64,000 bases of DNA from Clostridia bacterium (GTDB taxonomy: Bacteria > Bacillota > Clostridia > Oscillospirales > CAG-272), in assembly GCA_017399145.1 (NCBI GenBank), contig JAFQEG010000015.1, positions 17,040-81,039 on the forward strand, given 5' to 3'. Shown in pieces: positions 1-10,100 of the stretch. Positions within the stretch are counted from its first letter, which is position 1. Each line of letters begins with the position of its first letter. Made by a program: the position numbers and the translations under genes. The notes under the pieces were generated by a model, which searched no databases, had not been told where the DNA came from, and saw nothing but the letters and a program-made list of their open reading frames with translations.

Positions 1-909
1 TATCAAATTACCACCTTCTGCATTTCTGAAGCATGACGCTCTTTTATTAGAACTATCACTCAAATATTTTTGAATTACAGAAGTTTCTTTGATAAAAGCC
101 TCCATTATATCAAAAACAATGCCTTTATATTTTTCTATAGTCGCATCGTCTTTTCTATACAGAATATAGTCTTTATATTTTGATGCAGTGATCCCTTCTT
201 TTTTTAATTGCCATTTTACTATGCTTTCAACACATTGATATAGAGTGATTATAGAAGTAAACGCCTCTGTATTTGAGGAAGAAACAGGTTTTCCGCCTTT
301 TATGGTCAAATTTTCACCTTGAAACAGAGGAATGTTTTGAATTAAATCTCGAGTAATAATCGAGCAAATATCATCCTCATCAAGAGCAATATTTTCTTCC
401 TGTCCCACAGGTTTAGCACGTCGATTTAATGTTGAAAACAATTTGCGCGTTTTTTTCTTTCCATCATCTGAATTGTCATGCGCTATAAAAATAACAGGAA
501 CTGACTCAAACAGAAGACTTTTATTGGTTTTTACCGCTTCTTTTATACCTTTAACTCGATGCTGTCCATCAACCGGGAATATTTTTTCTTTTCCGGTAAA
601 TTCCAAGAATCCCACATTATTAAATTCTCTCTCGTCACCCTTAAATTCGACCTCTAACCATTGTGGATCGCCATCAAAAATAGCCAAAATAATCGCATTA
701 AAAAAACGGTCTTTTTCTTTTAGCAAATATTCTTTAATGCTCTCATAATTACGAGTTAAATTACGCTGTAATAAATTTTGCAAACAAGTAGCTTTATATA
801 TTTCATCTACCGATGCACTTACCTGAGTAGAAGCAATTTGTCCCATAGTCATAGTTCCAACATAATATATCCACGAACCTATACGTCCTTTAATTACAGG
901 TATTTTCAT
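1..909 (-). CDS. DGQHR-domain protein, DndB-like (3' end outside window)
   Basis: Partial gene: the ATG is at 909 and the frame is open to base 1 (303 codons seen). The protein carries the signature DGQHR at residues 114-118, in the context FPVDGQHRVKG. This is the hallmark of the DGQHR/DndB family, in which DndB represses and tunes DNA phosphorothioate modification. A Ser/Thr-rich N-terminus and a basic stretch (KKKTRKLFSTLNRRAKP) around residues 155-170 also fit the family. The start lies 10 bases after the stop of the GIY-YIG gene and has GGAGG just upstream, so it belongs to the same leftward operon. Adjacency to a cysteine desulfurase and a PP-loop protein supports a sulfur-modification role. 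The family is known and the regulatory function here is inferred. Confidence 0.8.
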   Translation of the reverse strand, partial: MKIPVIKGRIGSWIYYVGTMTMGQIASTQVSASVDEIYKATCLQNLLQRNLTRNYESIKEYLLKEKDRFFNAIILAIFDGDPQWLEVEFKGDEREFNNVGFLEFTGKEKIFPVDGQHRVKGIKEAVKTNKSLLFESVPVIFIAHDNSDDGKKKTRKLFSTLNRRAKPVGQEENIALDEDDICSIITRDLIQNIPLFQGENLTIKGGKPVSSSNTEAFTSIITLYQCVESIVKWQLKKEGITASKYKDYILYRKDDATIEKYKGIVFDIMEAFIKETSVIQKYLSDSSNKRASCFRNAEGGNLI

Positions 910-919
910 GATAATCCTC

Positions 920-1456
920 CTAAAATTCAGCAAACGCTTTTACTCTTTTTTTCACCGCCACATCTCTAATATCAGAATTGCAAGGCGGTATAAGGCAGCC
1001 TATAAGACGAGTCTCGAGTTCTAGAATGACTTTTTCATCAGCTGCAACAGGCAGATAATAAACATATACATATTTTCCCCAATTTGCAAAAAGATTATGT
1101 ATTCTATCACGAGTATATGAATCTCCAAATTGTGACTTATATGATCTCACTCTACTGCGGAGATTTTCCGAAGATGTTTTGCTGGCCATTCCAACATACA
1201 TAATGTATCCCCCACATTGTGGAACAACAGGAGGAAGTATAGTATAAATGTATATGCCACCATGCGCTGTTGGTATCTTCTTAGTATCTTCCGAAATTTC
1301 TCCATCATCGTTCATCATTTTAACCATTTTCCATTTAGAAAAATCTATAGCACCAAGATCGCTTATATTGAATTTTTCCCACAGTTCTGGGATCAAATAA
1401 AATCTTCGCAAATGTGAGGAGAATTCCGAATTTATAGGTTCATATATACTTGACAT
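920..1456 (-). CDS. GIY-YIG family nuclease-like protein
   Basis: Protein of 178 residues. The GIY half-motif is GGIYIY (residues 66-71), the YIG half-motif is YIMYVG (84-89), and the conserved arginine region LRSRVRSY follows (about 99-106). A late acidic residue lies in ELETRLIG and an asparagine in PPCN, the usual positions of the metal-binding Glu and the Asn in GIY-YIG nucleases. The catalytic layout therefore looks intact. GIY-YIG domains cut DNA in repair, homing and restriction contexts. The N-terminal 60 residues match nothing I recognise and could be a recognition module. It lies 11 bases after the cysteine desulfurase gene and 10 bases before the DndB-like gene, which makes it a candidate nuclease effector of this defence operon. 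The effector role is inference. Confidence 0.75.
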   Translation of the reverse strand: MSSIYEPINSEFSSHLRRFYLIPELWEKFNISDLGAIDFSKWKMVKMMNDDGEISEDTKKIPTAHGGIYIYTILPPVVPQCGGYIMYVGMASKTSSENLRSRVRSYKSQFGDSYTRDRIHNLFANWGKYVYVYYLPVAADEKVILELETRLIGCLIPPCNSDIRDVAVKKRVKAFAEF

Positions 1457-1467
1457 ATGTTCCTCCT

Positions 1468-2598
1468 TTATTGCTTCAATATTTTTACAATGGCTCTAGA
1501 AATGTCAGCGGATTCTTCTATGGTGTTTTCAGATGACAAGGAAATTCTAATTGTACCGTTAGAATAGCCACTTTCCAGATTAATCGCTTTCAAGACATGA
1601 GAAATCCGCGTTTCAACCGAATCGCATGCAGCTCCAGTGGATACAACTATTCCCATAAGATCTAATCTGTGTAACAAAGCTTCCCCATCAACTCCCCAAA
1701 AAGACAAGCTGAGATTCCCGGGTATTTGATTGATTCCGTTTCGTTTGTAATCAATTTTAGCTTCATCCAATACAGTCAAGAGAATCTTCTCCATTTCTTT
1801 CAATCGAATAGTCTGATCTTGAATTTTTAAACAATTTTCTTTCAAAGCCACAGCCATACCAACAATTGCTGCTACATTTTCCGTACCAGCTCTCATGCCG
1901 AATTCTTGAGATCCGCCGTTCATGTAAGAATAAATAGGTGTTCCCTTCTTTATGTATAAAAAACCAATTCCTTTTGGACCATTAAATTTATGAGCAGAAG
2001 CTGACAGCATATCCACCCCTAATTCTTTAACATCTATTTTTACATGACCAACTGCTTGCACAGCATCAGTATGAAACAATGCACCATGCTTATGAGCAGT
2101 TTCGCACAATTCTTTTATCGGTTGAATTGTTCCTATTTCATTGTTAGCATACATAATAGAAACAAGCTTTGTGTCATCAGAAATGTTTTTTTCTAGTTCT
2201 GAAGCGGTTGTCAAACCACTACCGTCAACCGATATATATGAGACTTTACAACCCAGTCTTTCAACGAACTCACACGCCCTTAAAATTGCGTGATGCTCGA
2301 TGACAGAGGTAACTATTCCACCTTGTTCTTTTTTCTGCGAAAAGGTGCCTTTAATCGCCCAGTTATCGCTTTCTGTTCCTCCTGAAGTGAAAAAGATTTC
2401 TTCGGGTAAAGCATTTATACACTCTGCAATTATGGTTCTTGCTTCTTTAAGTGCCTGCTTCGGCTTACGTGCAAAAGAATATGGTTGCGAAGCGTTTCCA
2501 TAATTGTCAACCAAATATGGAATCATTGCCTCAAATGCATCGCTATTCAGTTTTGTTGTCGCCGCATTATCGGCGTAAATAATATTATTTTTTTTCAT
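1468..2598 (-). CDS. dndA: Cysteine desulfurase (DndA/IscS/NifS family)
   Basis: Class V aminotransferase-fold protein of 376 residues. It would remove sulfur from L-cysteine as an enzyme-bound persulfide. Visible landmarks are the N-terminal YADNAATT, the cofactor-contact region TSGGTESDNW (71-80), FHTDAVQAVG (175-184), the PLP lysine K204 in SASAHKFNGPKG, and the catalytic Cys325 in STGAACDS. Length and motifs match IscS/DndA. It could be a housekeeping IscS/NifS, but no iscU or thiI is adjacent. It sits in a tight defence operon, overlapping the upstream gene by 14 bases. The PP-loop Fe-S protein BrxP upstream and the DndB-like protein downstream argue for a DndA-like role supplying sulfur or Fe-S clusters. 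The dnd symbol rests on context. Confidence 0.85.
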   Translation of the reverse strand: MKKNNIIYADNAATTKLNSDAFEAMIPYLVDNYGNASQPYSFARKPKQALKEARTIIAECINALPEEIFFTSGGTESDNWAIKGTFSQKKEQGGIVTSVIEHHAILRACEFVERLGCKVSYISVDGSGLTTASELEKNISDDTKLVSIMYANNEIGTIQPIKELCETAHKHGALFHTDAVQAVGHVKIDVKELGVDMLSASAHKFNGPKGIGFLYIKKGTPIYSYMNGGSQEFGMRAGTENVAAIVGMAVALKENCLKIQDQTIRLKEMEKILLTVLDEAKIDYKRNGINQIPGNLSLSFWGVDGEALLHRLDLMGIVVSTGAACDSVETRISHVLKAINLESGYSNGTIRISLSSENTIEESADISRAIVKILKQ

Positions 2599-3166
2599 AT
2601 TCCTTATCTATAATTTTGTTCAACTCATTTATTATAATTTGTCTATTAGAACATATAAATTCTGACCATTCATCATTTATTTGTACACTGTCTTTGTTTA
2701 TTCTGTAAAACAAAACTTGTTCCGTTGAAATCTTTTCAATCTTTTTGTTTTCTTCTTTCCACGTCAAACCAATTAATTCTCCCTTTTGAATAAAAGGTGT
2801 AAGAAGCCTGTATTGAGGCATAAGCATCAGTTTTTTCAACTTGTTTTTTATAGTGACATCTTTGTTGTTATAAAGAAATTCATACACTGTTGCTTTCGAA
2901 GAAAAAATGCTGATTTCATCATTTTCGATAACACATTGAATTAAGTCAAAAATCCTATCATTTTTTGAAAATCGATAAAAGTGTTTTTCATAATATTGCC
3001 ACGCTTCACTGACCATTCCACAAGACATTTCATAAAACGAAAACCGATTTCTTGATTCTTTTTTTATATTGTTAATCAAGTATTTCATCAAAAACAACTT
3101 ATAAGATGTATTTCTTTTACCAACCATTTTTAATACAGAGTCTATTGTTATTGTAATATCAATCAT
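2585..3166 (-). CDS. Protein resembling the N-terminal domain of defence HNH endonucleases, no HNH motif
   Basis: Protein of 193 residues, not firmly identified. The pattern NTSYKLFLMKYL (19-30), a MVSEAW motif about 30 residues later, and RLLTPF (about 129-134) recall the N-terminal region of roughly 300-residue HNH endonucleases often seen in phage-defence islands. Here the protein stops at KEYEKK without any His-Asn-His catalytic segment, and the downstream cysteine desulfurase gene begins inside its last codons. It is therefore either a truncated relative or a stand-alone recognition or adaptor domain. It overlaps brxL by 8 bases and the desulfurase gene by 14, so it is translated as part of the operon. 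The family assignment is a pattern impression. Confidence 0.6.
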   Translation of the reverse strand: MIDITITIDSVLKMVGKRNTSYKLFLMKYLINNIKKESRNRFSFYEMSCGMVSEAWQYYEKHFYRFSKNDRIFDLIQCVIENDEISIFSSKATVYEFLYNNKDVTIKNKLKKLMLMPQYRLLTPFIQKGELIGLTWKEENKKIEKISTEQVLFYRINKDSVQINDEWSEFICSNRQIIINELNKIIDKEYEKK

Positions 3167-4607
3167 TGTATCCCTTCACCCTTATATCAGGCATAAGATC
3201 TCCACGAGCATACTGCGGATCCATATATGATAATTGAGTTTTTACAATTTTTCTCTTCTCATATGCAGGTGCAAAGCAATAGTTATAAAAATCTTCAGGA
3301 GTTATATCACTCGCTGATCTAACATTAGGAAACAACAATTTCAAATAAGCAGTGGCAAGTCTTTGAATTGCCTTTTTATCTCTTGTATCAGCATCATTAG
3401 GTACAACAAGGAATGAATTAACCACTTGTCCATATTCCGGCATTTGTCTCATGTTATTCATTATTTCACTAAAATATTCAACGTTTAATGTATAACCAGA
3501 AAATATTAAATCTTCCTGCATTACCGGCAACTTCCATCCTTCGATAAAGCCATGGAATCTAACTAATAAGGCTGTGTCGTGAAACACTTCAGGTAATTCA
3601 TAAAAATATACTTTCTTCTCTGGGAAACCGTTTGCATTTAAATCAACATTTCCCAACAAAATCATTCCACAAGATGAAGTTTGCTTAGTTTTACCTACTG
3701 TAAATGATCCGTCTTCCAAATAATTTTTCAAGCCACCTACAATTTCAGCTGGATTGTCAAATTTTATGGTTTTTATTTCATCCATAGCTACGAAATCATA
3801 TGTAGCTATTATGCCAGGCGTTTGTGAAGCCATGTCATAAAACAGCTTTGCTCTTGTAACTTTTCCGCCGCTTATGTGCCAACCGTACTTACTTAAATTA
3901 TTAAACACATAAGATTTTCCTGTACCTTTAGGTGCAAGTTCTATCATGTTTAATCGAGGTTCAACGAAAACTAAAAGTCTAGATAAAAAATTCAACTTTT
4001 TAGTGATTGAATCAAACTGTGAAGAATTAGGATTATACTCCATACAAGATAGCATAAAATCAATCCATTCTTCAGTAGTAAACTCGCTTCTTGCTCTGCA
4101 AAAATAACTACTATCGGGTCTATATGGCTTGAATGATTGAAAAGTCAACATTTGTATATATCCACGCTCTTTTTCAAATGGAGGAACATATTCCAATGTA
4201 ACAATTCCCCAGTTTTCTCCTGTCTTTACAGTTCCATCAGCCATTAAACTTTGAGACACTCGTCCTTCTGACGACTTAATTCCCAAATCAGGTATTGAAA
4301 ATTTATATATACTTGTCTTTATATCCGCTTCAACCAAAACTCTAACTAATACTTTTACACGTTCATTTTGAAGAAGCCTATTTTTAATATCACTATCCTC
4401 ATCTTTTGATGGTATATGTTTTTGCAAAAACTCTTTAATTTTATTGATATCAGGTTTACCAACTGATGTTGAATATCTCTTAAGCAACCAGTCCTTGATA
4501 AAGGAAGGAATGTTATATCCGCCAAAGCAACTATATATTGATGGCGATTTATAAATACATTCTTCCGTAAAAATATTCAATACCTTTTTATCTAAATTAG
4601 TCATCAA
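3159..4607 (-). CDS. brxL: BREX system protein BrxL (short form, AAA+ domain)
   Basis: Protein of 482 residues of the BrxL/TIGR02688 family. Visible landmarks are the Walker A APKGTGKS (225-232) followed by the family-typical segment around WHISGGKVTRAKLFYD (243-258). An acidic Walker B-like AMDEIK and an LLGNVDL segment resembling sensor 1 follow. BrxL of BREX type 1 is a larger ring-forming AAA+ protein whose C-terminus carries a Lon-like protease fold. This copy ends soon after the AAA+ region, so that fold appears to be missing. It starts inside the end of pglZ (ATGATG; 11 or 8 base overlap) and overlaps the next gene by 8 bases. Role: a DNA-translocating or DNA-binding effector in BREX exclusion. 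Family call firm, mechanism inferred. Confidence 0.85.
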   Translation of the reverse strand: MMTNLDKKVLNIFTEECIYKSPSIYSCFGGYNIPSFIKDWLLKRYSTSVGKPDINKIKEFLQKHIPSKDEDSDIKNRLLQNERVKVLVRVLVEADIKTSIYKFSIPDLGIKSSEGRVSQSLMADGTVKTGENWGIVTLEYVPPFEKERGYIQMLTFQSFKPYRPDSSYFCRARSEFTTEEWIDFMLSCMEYNPNSSQFDSITKKLNFLSRLLVFVEPRLNMIELAPKGTGKSYVFNNLSKYGWHISGGKVTRAKLFYDMASQTPGIIATYDFVAMDEIKTIKFDNPAEIVGGLKNYLEDGSFTVGKTKQTSSCGMILLGNVDLNANGFPEKKVYFYELPEVFHDTALLVRFHGFIEGWKLPVMQEDLIFSGYTLNVEYFSEIMNNMRQMPEYGQVVNSFLVVPNDADTRDKKAIQRLATAYLKLLFPNVRSASDITPEDFYNYCFAPAYEKRKIVKTQLSYMDPQYARGDLMPDIRVKGYND

Positions 4608-7122
4608 ATCCGTCTCCTTCTTCTATAATTCCCATGGTTCCTTTTACAAGAAGTTCTATTTCTTGATTTCTTGTAATTATTTTAACCATTTGCGTTTTTA
4701 TTTCATTAATGTCTGACCTCCAAGTGTTGTATCCTGTTTGAACCATTACATGTCTTGTGCCATTTTCTTCTTCAAGTATAGGATTATCATCAACTGGGGG
4801 TAAAATTTCAACTATTACAAATCGATTTAAACCACTCAACGGAGATGACAAAATATTGACAGAATAATTAACAACTTGATCATCTTCGTGATCTGAAAAA
4901 ATCACGCAAGGAACAATCACTTCTTCTAAAGTTGCTCCTCCATGAGATTCACGTTTAGGATTATCACTTAGCGAATAACCTTGTAATGCAACCACCCAAT
5001 TGGAATCATCATAGCAGCTATACTTATAATAATCGTGCGTATCACTATCAGGAATGTTTGAAAAGCTGTCGACCTTCATACAACGTCCTTCATGCTCACT
5101 TTCAAACGAATATTTTTTCTTGCACGATAAAATCTTTCCGCTAGCGGTAGCACCGTGATCCGAGATAATAGCTACTCTGTTTCCCTTGTATTTCTTCACA
5201 ATATACTCGATAATTTCTTTAATTTTGTCTAGCGAAGCGTTTATTATCTCATCAGGCCTATAAAAAGTCCCATGAATAATATCTTTATCATAACTGGTAA
5301 TCCACTCGTTATATTTTCCTTCATATTTACTCTTGTTGACATCTGTGGTAGAAGGTAAAAAACATTTACACATATTTGCATAATTAATAAACTTATTCTG
5401 CTTTTTAAGTAAATAAAGTATGTATTCAAAATATTCGGCACCGACGCCATCTAGTGCTATTAAAATATCATATTTTTTATTTTTCAGTTCTTCAAACACC
5501 GGTTTCAGAGTATCTTCTATATACCATTTAGGAAAATCTTGTGCATTATTTTGAATTAGATTAGAATATTTTTCTGTTGGTCTGTTCAATATTTTGGATA
5601 ATCTATATTCATAAAAATATTCCGCCATCCATTGCAACGAATTGCTAATATATGTAGATGTGGGATTTCCGATATAAGCGATTAAGTTAGGATAAATGTT
5701 TTTCACTTCTTCAACATTTATTAAAGAATTCTGAATTAATGCAACAGTTAGTCTTTTTTCCTCTGCTGTAATACACAACAATACATGTGACAAAAATGTA
5801 TCATAAAATATTGAAAAAATGCTCCTGAAGTATTCTTCACTAACCTTATATTTTTCGCACAAATTGTTTACGGAAATTTTGAACAAATCATCCCCCATAA
5901 CCTGAGTGCTAAATATTTTGGTTTCTAGATAGGACTTAAAAGCAGTGTTTATTGATTTTACATAATCATTTACAACAGAAGAAACATCATTTTCATCCAA
6001 GCATAATACGAAGTGTTTTCTAGCCTTAAAATATAGCTCTCCTTTTGTCATATCAAAATATGAAACTATATTTTTTTCAAATGATGAAAAATCTTCATTC
6101 TTGGATACATTTAAAATTTCAATCAAATATTCACTATAATCAATCAACTCGCTGTTCTCTAATAAAAACAAGTACAATAATTTTCTATAATCCAGATTAG
6201 CCTTTAAAAATAGCTCCACAAAATTATCGGAATTTATATTTTTTACATTAAAGAGATTGTAAGTGATTTTTTTCAAATCAAAACAAGACTTTTCATAGCA
6301 CATATCAAAAAGAAACTTCCAAAAATCTTCTTTGAACAAATCTTCATTGACTTTTTTCAACTTCATTTTAAACATATTTGTTAATAATTTAAAATTATTG
6401 TCCAATTTTTCAATCGAAACAAAATTATCAGGCTTCGCCTTTTCGTACAACGTGACCAGAGTATCAGATATGCAAACAATACCCGATTTATAATTAAGAT
6501 TTTTTAACTTATATAAAGATAGCCACTGTGAAGAAGTCTTTATGCTATTTTGAAAATATTTGCTATCAAATGTTGAACTTGCATAATAAACACAAATTTG
6601 TTCCTGTTCATCTTCGACAATAGTGGAAGGTTTTAATATTGGATCAATACTTTCATTTCTACTATTTGACCTTAACTCAATAGCGATTTTTTCAAACAAA
6701 GAATAACAAACAAAGTATATTCTCTGCTTGTTTTTTTGCGAAACACTTTCAATGTTTGTCATAAAAGAAATAATCAGTGCCTCTAAATCATTTCTACTAT
6801 AAAATCTAATTAGTTCAGAAAATCCTGTAATGATATAATCCTTATTAGGATTTAATGAAGCAATAAAATTAAGCAGATGTGATTTTGTAATCCATCCATC
6901 TTCAAATGAAAGCAAAGTATGCAAATTTATGAATTGAATATCATTAATATGATTTCCTTTATCAACAGATAGTTTAGATAACTCTTTTACTAAAGTAATC
7001 AGTTCATCTTCTGAATTTTGAGACAATTTCATAAAAAGAAATCTAACCGGATATCTATCATAAGTATTGGATTTCTTTTTATCATCTAATATTAATTTGA
7101 TTATTTCCTGTTGTTCAGTCAT
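4597..7122 (-). CDS. pglZ: BREX system alkaline-phosphatase-like protein PglZ
   Basis: Protein of 841 residues. The C-terminal part carries the PglZ domain of the alkaline phosphatase superfamily. Landmarks are YDILIALDGVGAEYF near residue 550 with the metal-binding Asp, a FLPSTTDVNKSKY segment about 40 residues on, ISDHGATASGK near 647 and SHGGATLEEVIVP near 725. The first 500 residues are helical-looking with no domain I can name. PglZ is common to all BREX types. The start ATG at 7122 lies 14 bases after the brxC stop with a weak GGAG-like site, and the 3' end overlaps brxL. The protein is a component of the BREX complex; its enzymatic substrate is not known from sequence. Confidence 0.9.
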   Translation of the reverse strand: MTEQQEIIKLILDDKKKSNTYDRYPVRFLFMKLSQNSEDELITLVKELSKLSVDKGNHINDIQFINLHTLLSFEDGWITKSHLLNFIASLNPNKDYIITGFSELIRFYSRNDLEALIISFMTNIESVSQKNKQRIYFVCYSLFEKIAIELRSNSRNESIDPILKPSTIVEDEQEQICVYYASSTFDSKYFQNSIKTSSQWLSLYKLKNLNYKSGIVCISDTLVTLYEKAKPDNFVSIEKLDNNFKLLTNMFKMKLKKVNEDLFKEDFWKFLFDMCYEKSCFDLKKITYNLFNVKNINSDNFVELFLKANLDYRKLLYLFLLENSELIDYSEYLIEILNVSKNEDFSSFEKNIVSYFDMTKGELYFKARKHFVLCLDENDVSSVVNDYVKSINTAFKSYLETKIFSTQVMGDDLFKISVNNLCEKYKVSEEYFRSIFSIFYDTFLSHVLLCITAEEKRLTVALIQNSLINVEEVKNIYPNLIAYIGNPTSTYISNSLQWMAEYFYEYRLSKILNRPTEKYSNLIQNNAQDFPKWYIEDTLKPVFEELKNKKYDILIALDGVGAEYFEYILYLLKKQNKFINYANMCKCFLPSTTDVNKSKYEGKYNEWITSYDKDIIHGTFYRPDEIINASLDKIKEIIEYIVKKYKGNRVAIISDHGATASGKILSCKKKYSFESEHEGRCMKVDSFSNIPDSDTHDYYKYSCYDDSNWVVALQGYSLSDNPKRESHGGATLEEVIVPCVIFSDHEDDQVVNYSVNILSSPLSGLNRFVIVEILPPVDDNPILEEENGTRHVMVQTGYNTWRSDINEIKTQMVKIITRNQEIELLVKGTMGIIEEGDGFDD

Positions 7123-7136
7123 AATTACTCCACCAA

Positions 7137-10100
7137 CTATTTTATTAGTTCTTGTACATCAGACAAAATACTAGGATGCTTTTTAATTAGCTCTATAATT
7201 ATATTCTTATAACCATCAGCACTCTTTTTACTATTGTTAACTACTTCAATAATTTCATCAACAGTAAAACTACTTGATGCAGATTCTGCTGGTAGGGTGC
7301 TTGACAAATCATTTTGTGGACCATCAACTGGAATGACTGGATCATCATGTGTTATTTTCTGTGTATAACATTTGACAATCTGCATCTCAACATCGTTTTC
7401 TTTCCACAATGAAATTTCATCCTGAATATGCTGTTTGATAAAAACTTTATACTCTTCTGTATTGACAGAATCAAGTTTATATTGCTTTAATGTTATTTCT
7501 ATAAATTTAGACAACAAATCAATTTTTCCGTCTTTCACTTTGCTGTATGCTAAAGTGAAGTCCATTTTAAAATTCTGAATTTTTTTAAGCAAAGAACAAA
7601 TTTTGTTTTGGTTAATTGACTCATCAGAATCAATTGTAAACACAAACATTTCATCAATCGCCTTGTTAAATTCAATTTTTTGATTCTCATCTAAATATTT
7701 AAGTGCCCATAATGGGAATTGACAAATCTCAGTGAATTTTTTTCTGATGCTCCACTTTAAATGAATCAATCCTGGTTCTTTAGTTTCGAAAATACCATTA
7801 AGGATTTCTATTAATTCAAGTTCTTCAGCACTACTAAATCTAATTGACAATTTATCACTTTTTTTGCCAGTTTGACGGTATTTGAATAAAGCTTCTACAA
7901 CATCTTTCATTACCGTTTTATCGATTTTTGTTCCTGCGTTAGCAACAAATACCTTATCAACGAACTGCTTCATCGCTATAGAAACTGCCGCATAAGATAT
8001 AGGATTACCATAATATCCGTAAGGGGCTTCAAACAAGAACGCAAGTTTATTAGTTAAATCTATGAGAGGACTTATCGCTGATGTTGTTAATTCCTTTTCA
8101 ACCGCTTTAATTAGCTTTACAATAGGATGCGATTCAGGCGCATCAGGTAACAAATTCATATTATTGTCAAATATGTAGTTACCATTCTCATCTTTCAATA
8201 AACACTTCAAATTAGTTACTAAACCACCAGTTAGTCTTTGCTCTATATCATCACGTGTTTCTTGATATAAGAAGGCCTCTATCGCTGCTTTTGCAGTTTT
8301 CACTTCCCAAATAGCATCTCTGTTGGCAGTTTTTAAAGTATCCAATCCATTGCTAAATACAAAAGGAATATATTGGTCACATATTTTAGATGCCAAAACA
8401 TTTACACCAACAATATCATTACTTCCTCTGAAAGAAACAAAAATTTCGCCTTCATTAATGATGTACTCTACCCACTTTTTTATGCGACCGTTTGCTTTTT
8501 GTCTTTCCGCCTTTGCCTCTTCAATGCTACTTTTTTCTATTATCTCGCTACGAGAATAAGACTCAATAAAACGATTGAAATCAAGCTCATTAATTGGATT
8601 TTCTACATAACAGAATACTACATTTGAATATTCTGGACGCTTGGATAACATAGAAATGCATTGCTTAATATCTTCAGCTCCACGTTCTTCAGGCGAAATG
8701 CCTTTTAGACTTTCGCAAGAACCATGAGCGAAAAACATCGCAACATATATAACATGTTTTTCCGCAATTTTACTATTTAATTGAGTTTCTATTTGAGTAT
8801 TTTTCAAAATGCAGCTTAAAGGCAAAAGTTGCACAGAACGCATTGTTCTATTATTGTTCTTAGTTACCTTCCTTTTAAGAGCATCAATAGACATTGGAAA
8901 TGTATCAAAACATTTTGTAATCTCGTTGAAAAATTGATAATTTTTATTTTTATAATTGTTCATATCATCCTGAGAAATAGATGAAGTGGAGACTTCAAAT
9001 ATTCCATCTGGAGATTTAATAACAACATTGCTACTATCTAAATACTCAAGAGCATCATCAATTTGATCACAAGAATATATTCCAGAAAAGCATTCTTTAA
9101 TATTTTTAATGTTAGGAACTACTAGACTTCTTTCGTTACTGTCCTCACCTGTACTTACAACAGAATTTAAAGTATTTAAAAGCAAAACTGTTTTAAATAC
9201 ATTTAAGAACAATATGCCTTTTTTCTTAACCTCATCATAGTGCATATTGTATTTATTTATTATTTCGTTTAGTTTGCTACCCGAACTTGCAGTGTCATTG
9301 TTGATTTTCAAGAAAAAGTCCCAAATGCTGTTTGGAGCGAGGAATGGTTCTTCTTTAACATCATTTTCTATAAATTTTTTGAATCCAACCGTTTCATCAT
9401 TCAAAAAATTAAATACACTTCTTTCGGACGCGCCCAATTGGCGTGACACAAAAGTAGATAAATATGCAGTATAAGGATGGAAAGGATACAAACTGATAAT
9501 CTTATTTTTTATCTCTTCAACATTCCCTATTGTATTTTCAGAAATTCTGTCTATTAGAGTTAACACTTCTAAACAATTAGTTATTCTCTCATCTACCAAT
9601 TGTTTCAATCTAACATCATCTTTTCTGTCAAGTGTACTTGATAAGATATGATATGTTGTATTAGGCTGCATTTCATAAGAACATGTAATAAATCTATCAA
9701 GAGCAAGTTTTCGCTCTTCTGCATCTTTAAGTTTATATGCATCAGTCTGCTCAAATGTCTTATGGGTAACTAACACTATGTAAATCCCTTCGGGATTTCC
9801 TTTTTCATCAAGAGCTTTACTCAATTCAGCTATATCTTGAACAGTATTTAAAATGCTTCTGCATTCCGCGCCTGACAAAAGAGAGGTAAACTCATCCCAA
9901 ACAATTAACAGTGTGTCACAAATATTTTTTTCAACCAACTGGTTTTTAACATCTTTTAACCAATTTACAATGCTAGATGTTCCGAAAGATGCTCCTGTAT
10001 CGTTCTTAAATTTTTCATCTATTATTCCAAGAATTTCTCTATCGTAACTTTTCAATCTAGTTTCAATATCACTTTTCGAATGGCAATAGATTTTCAATTC

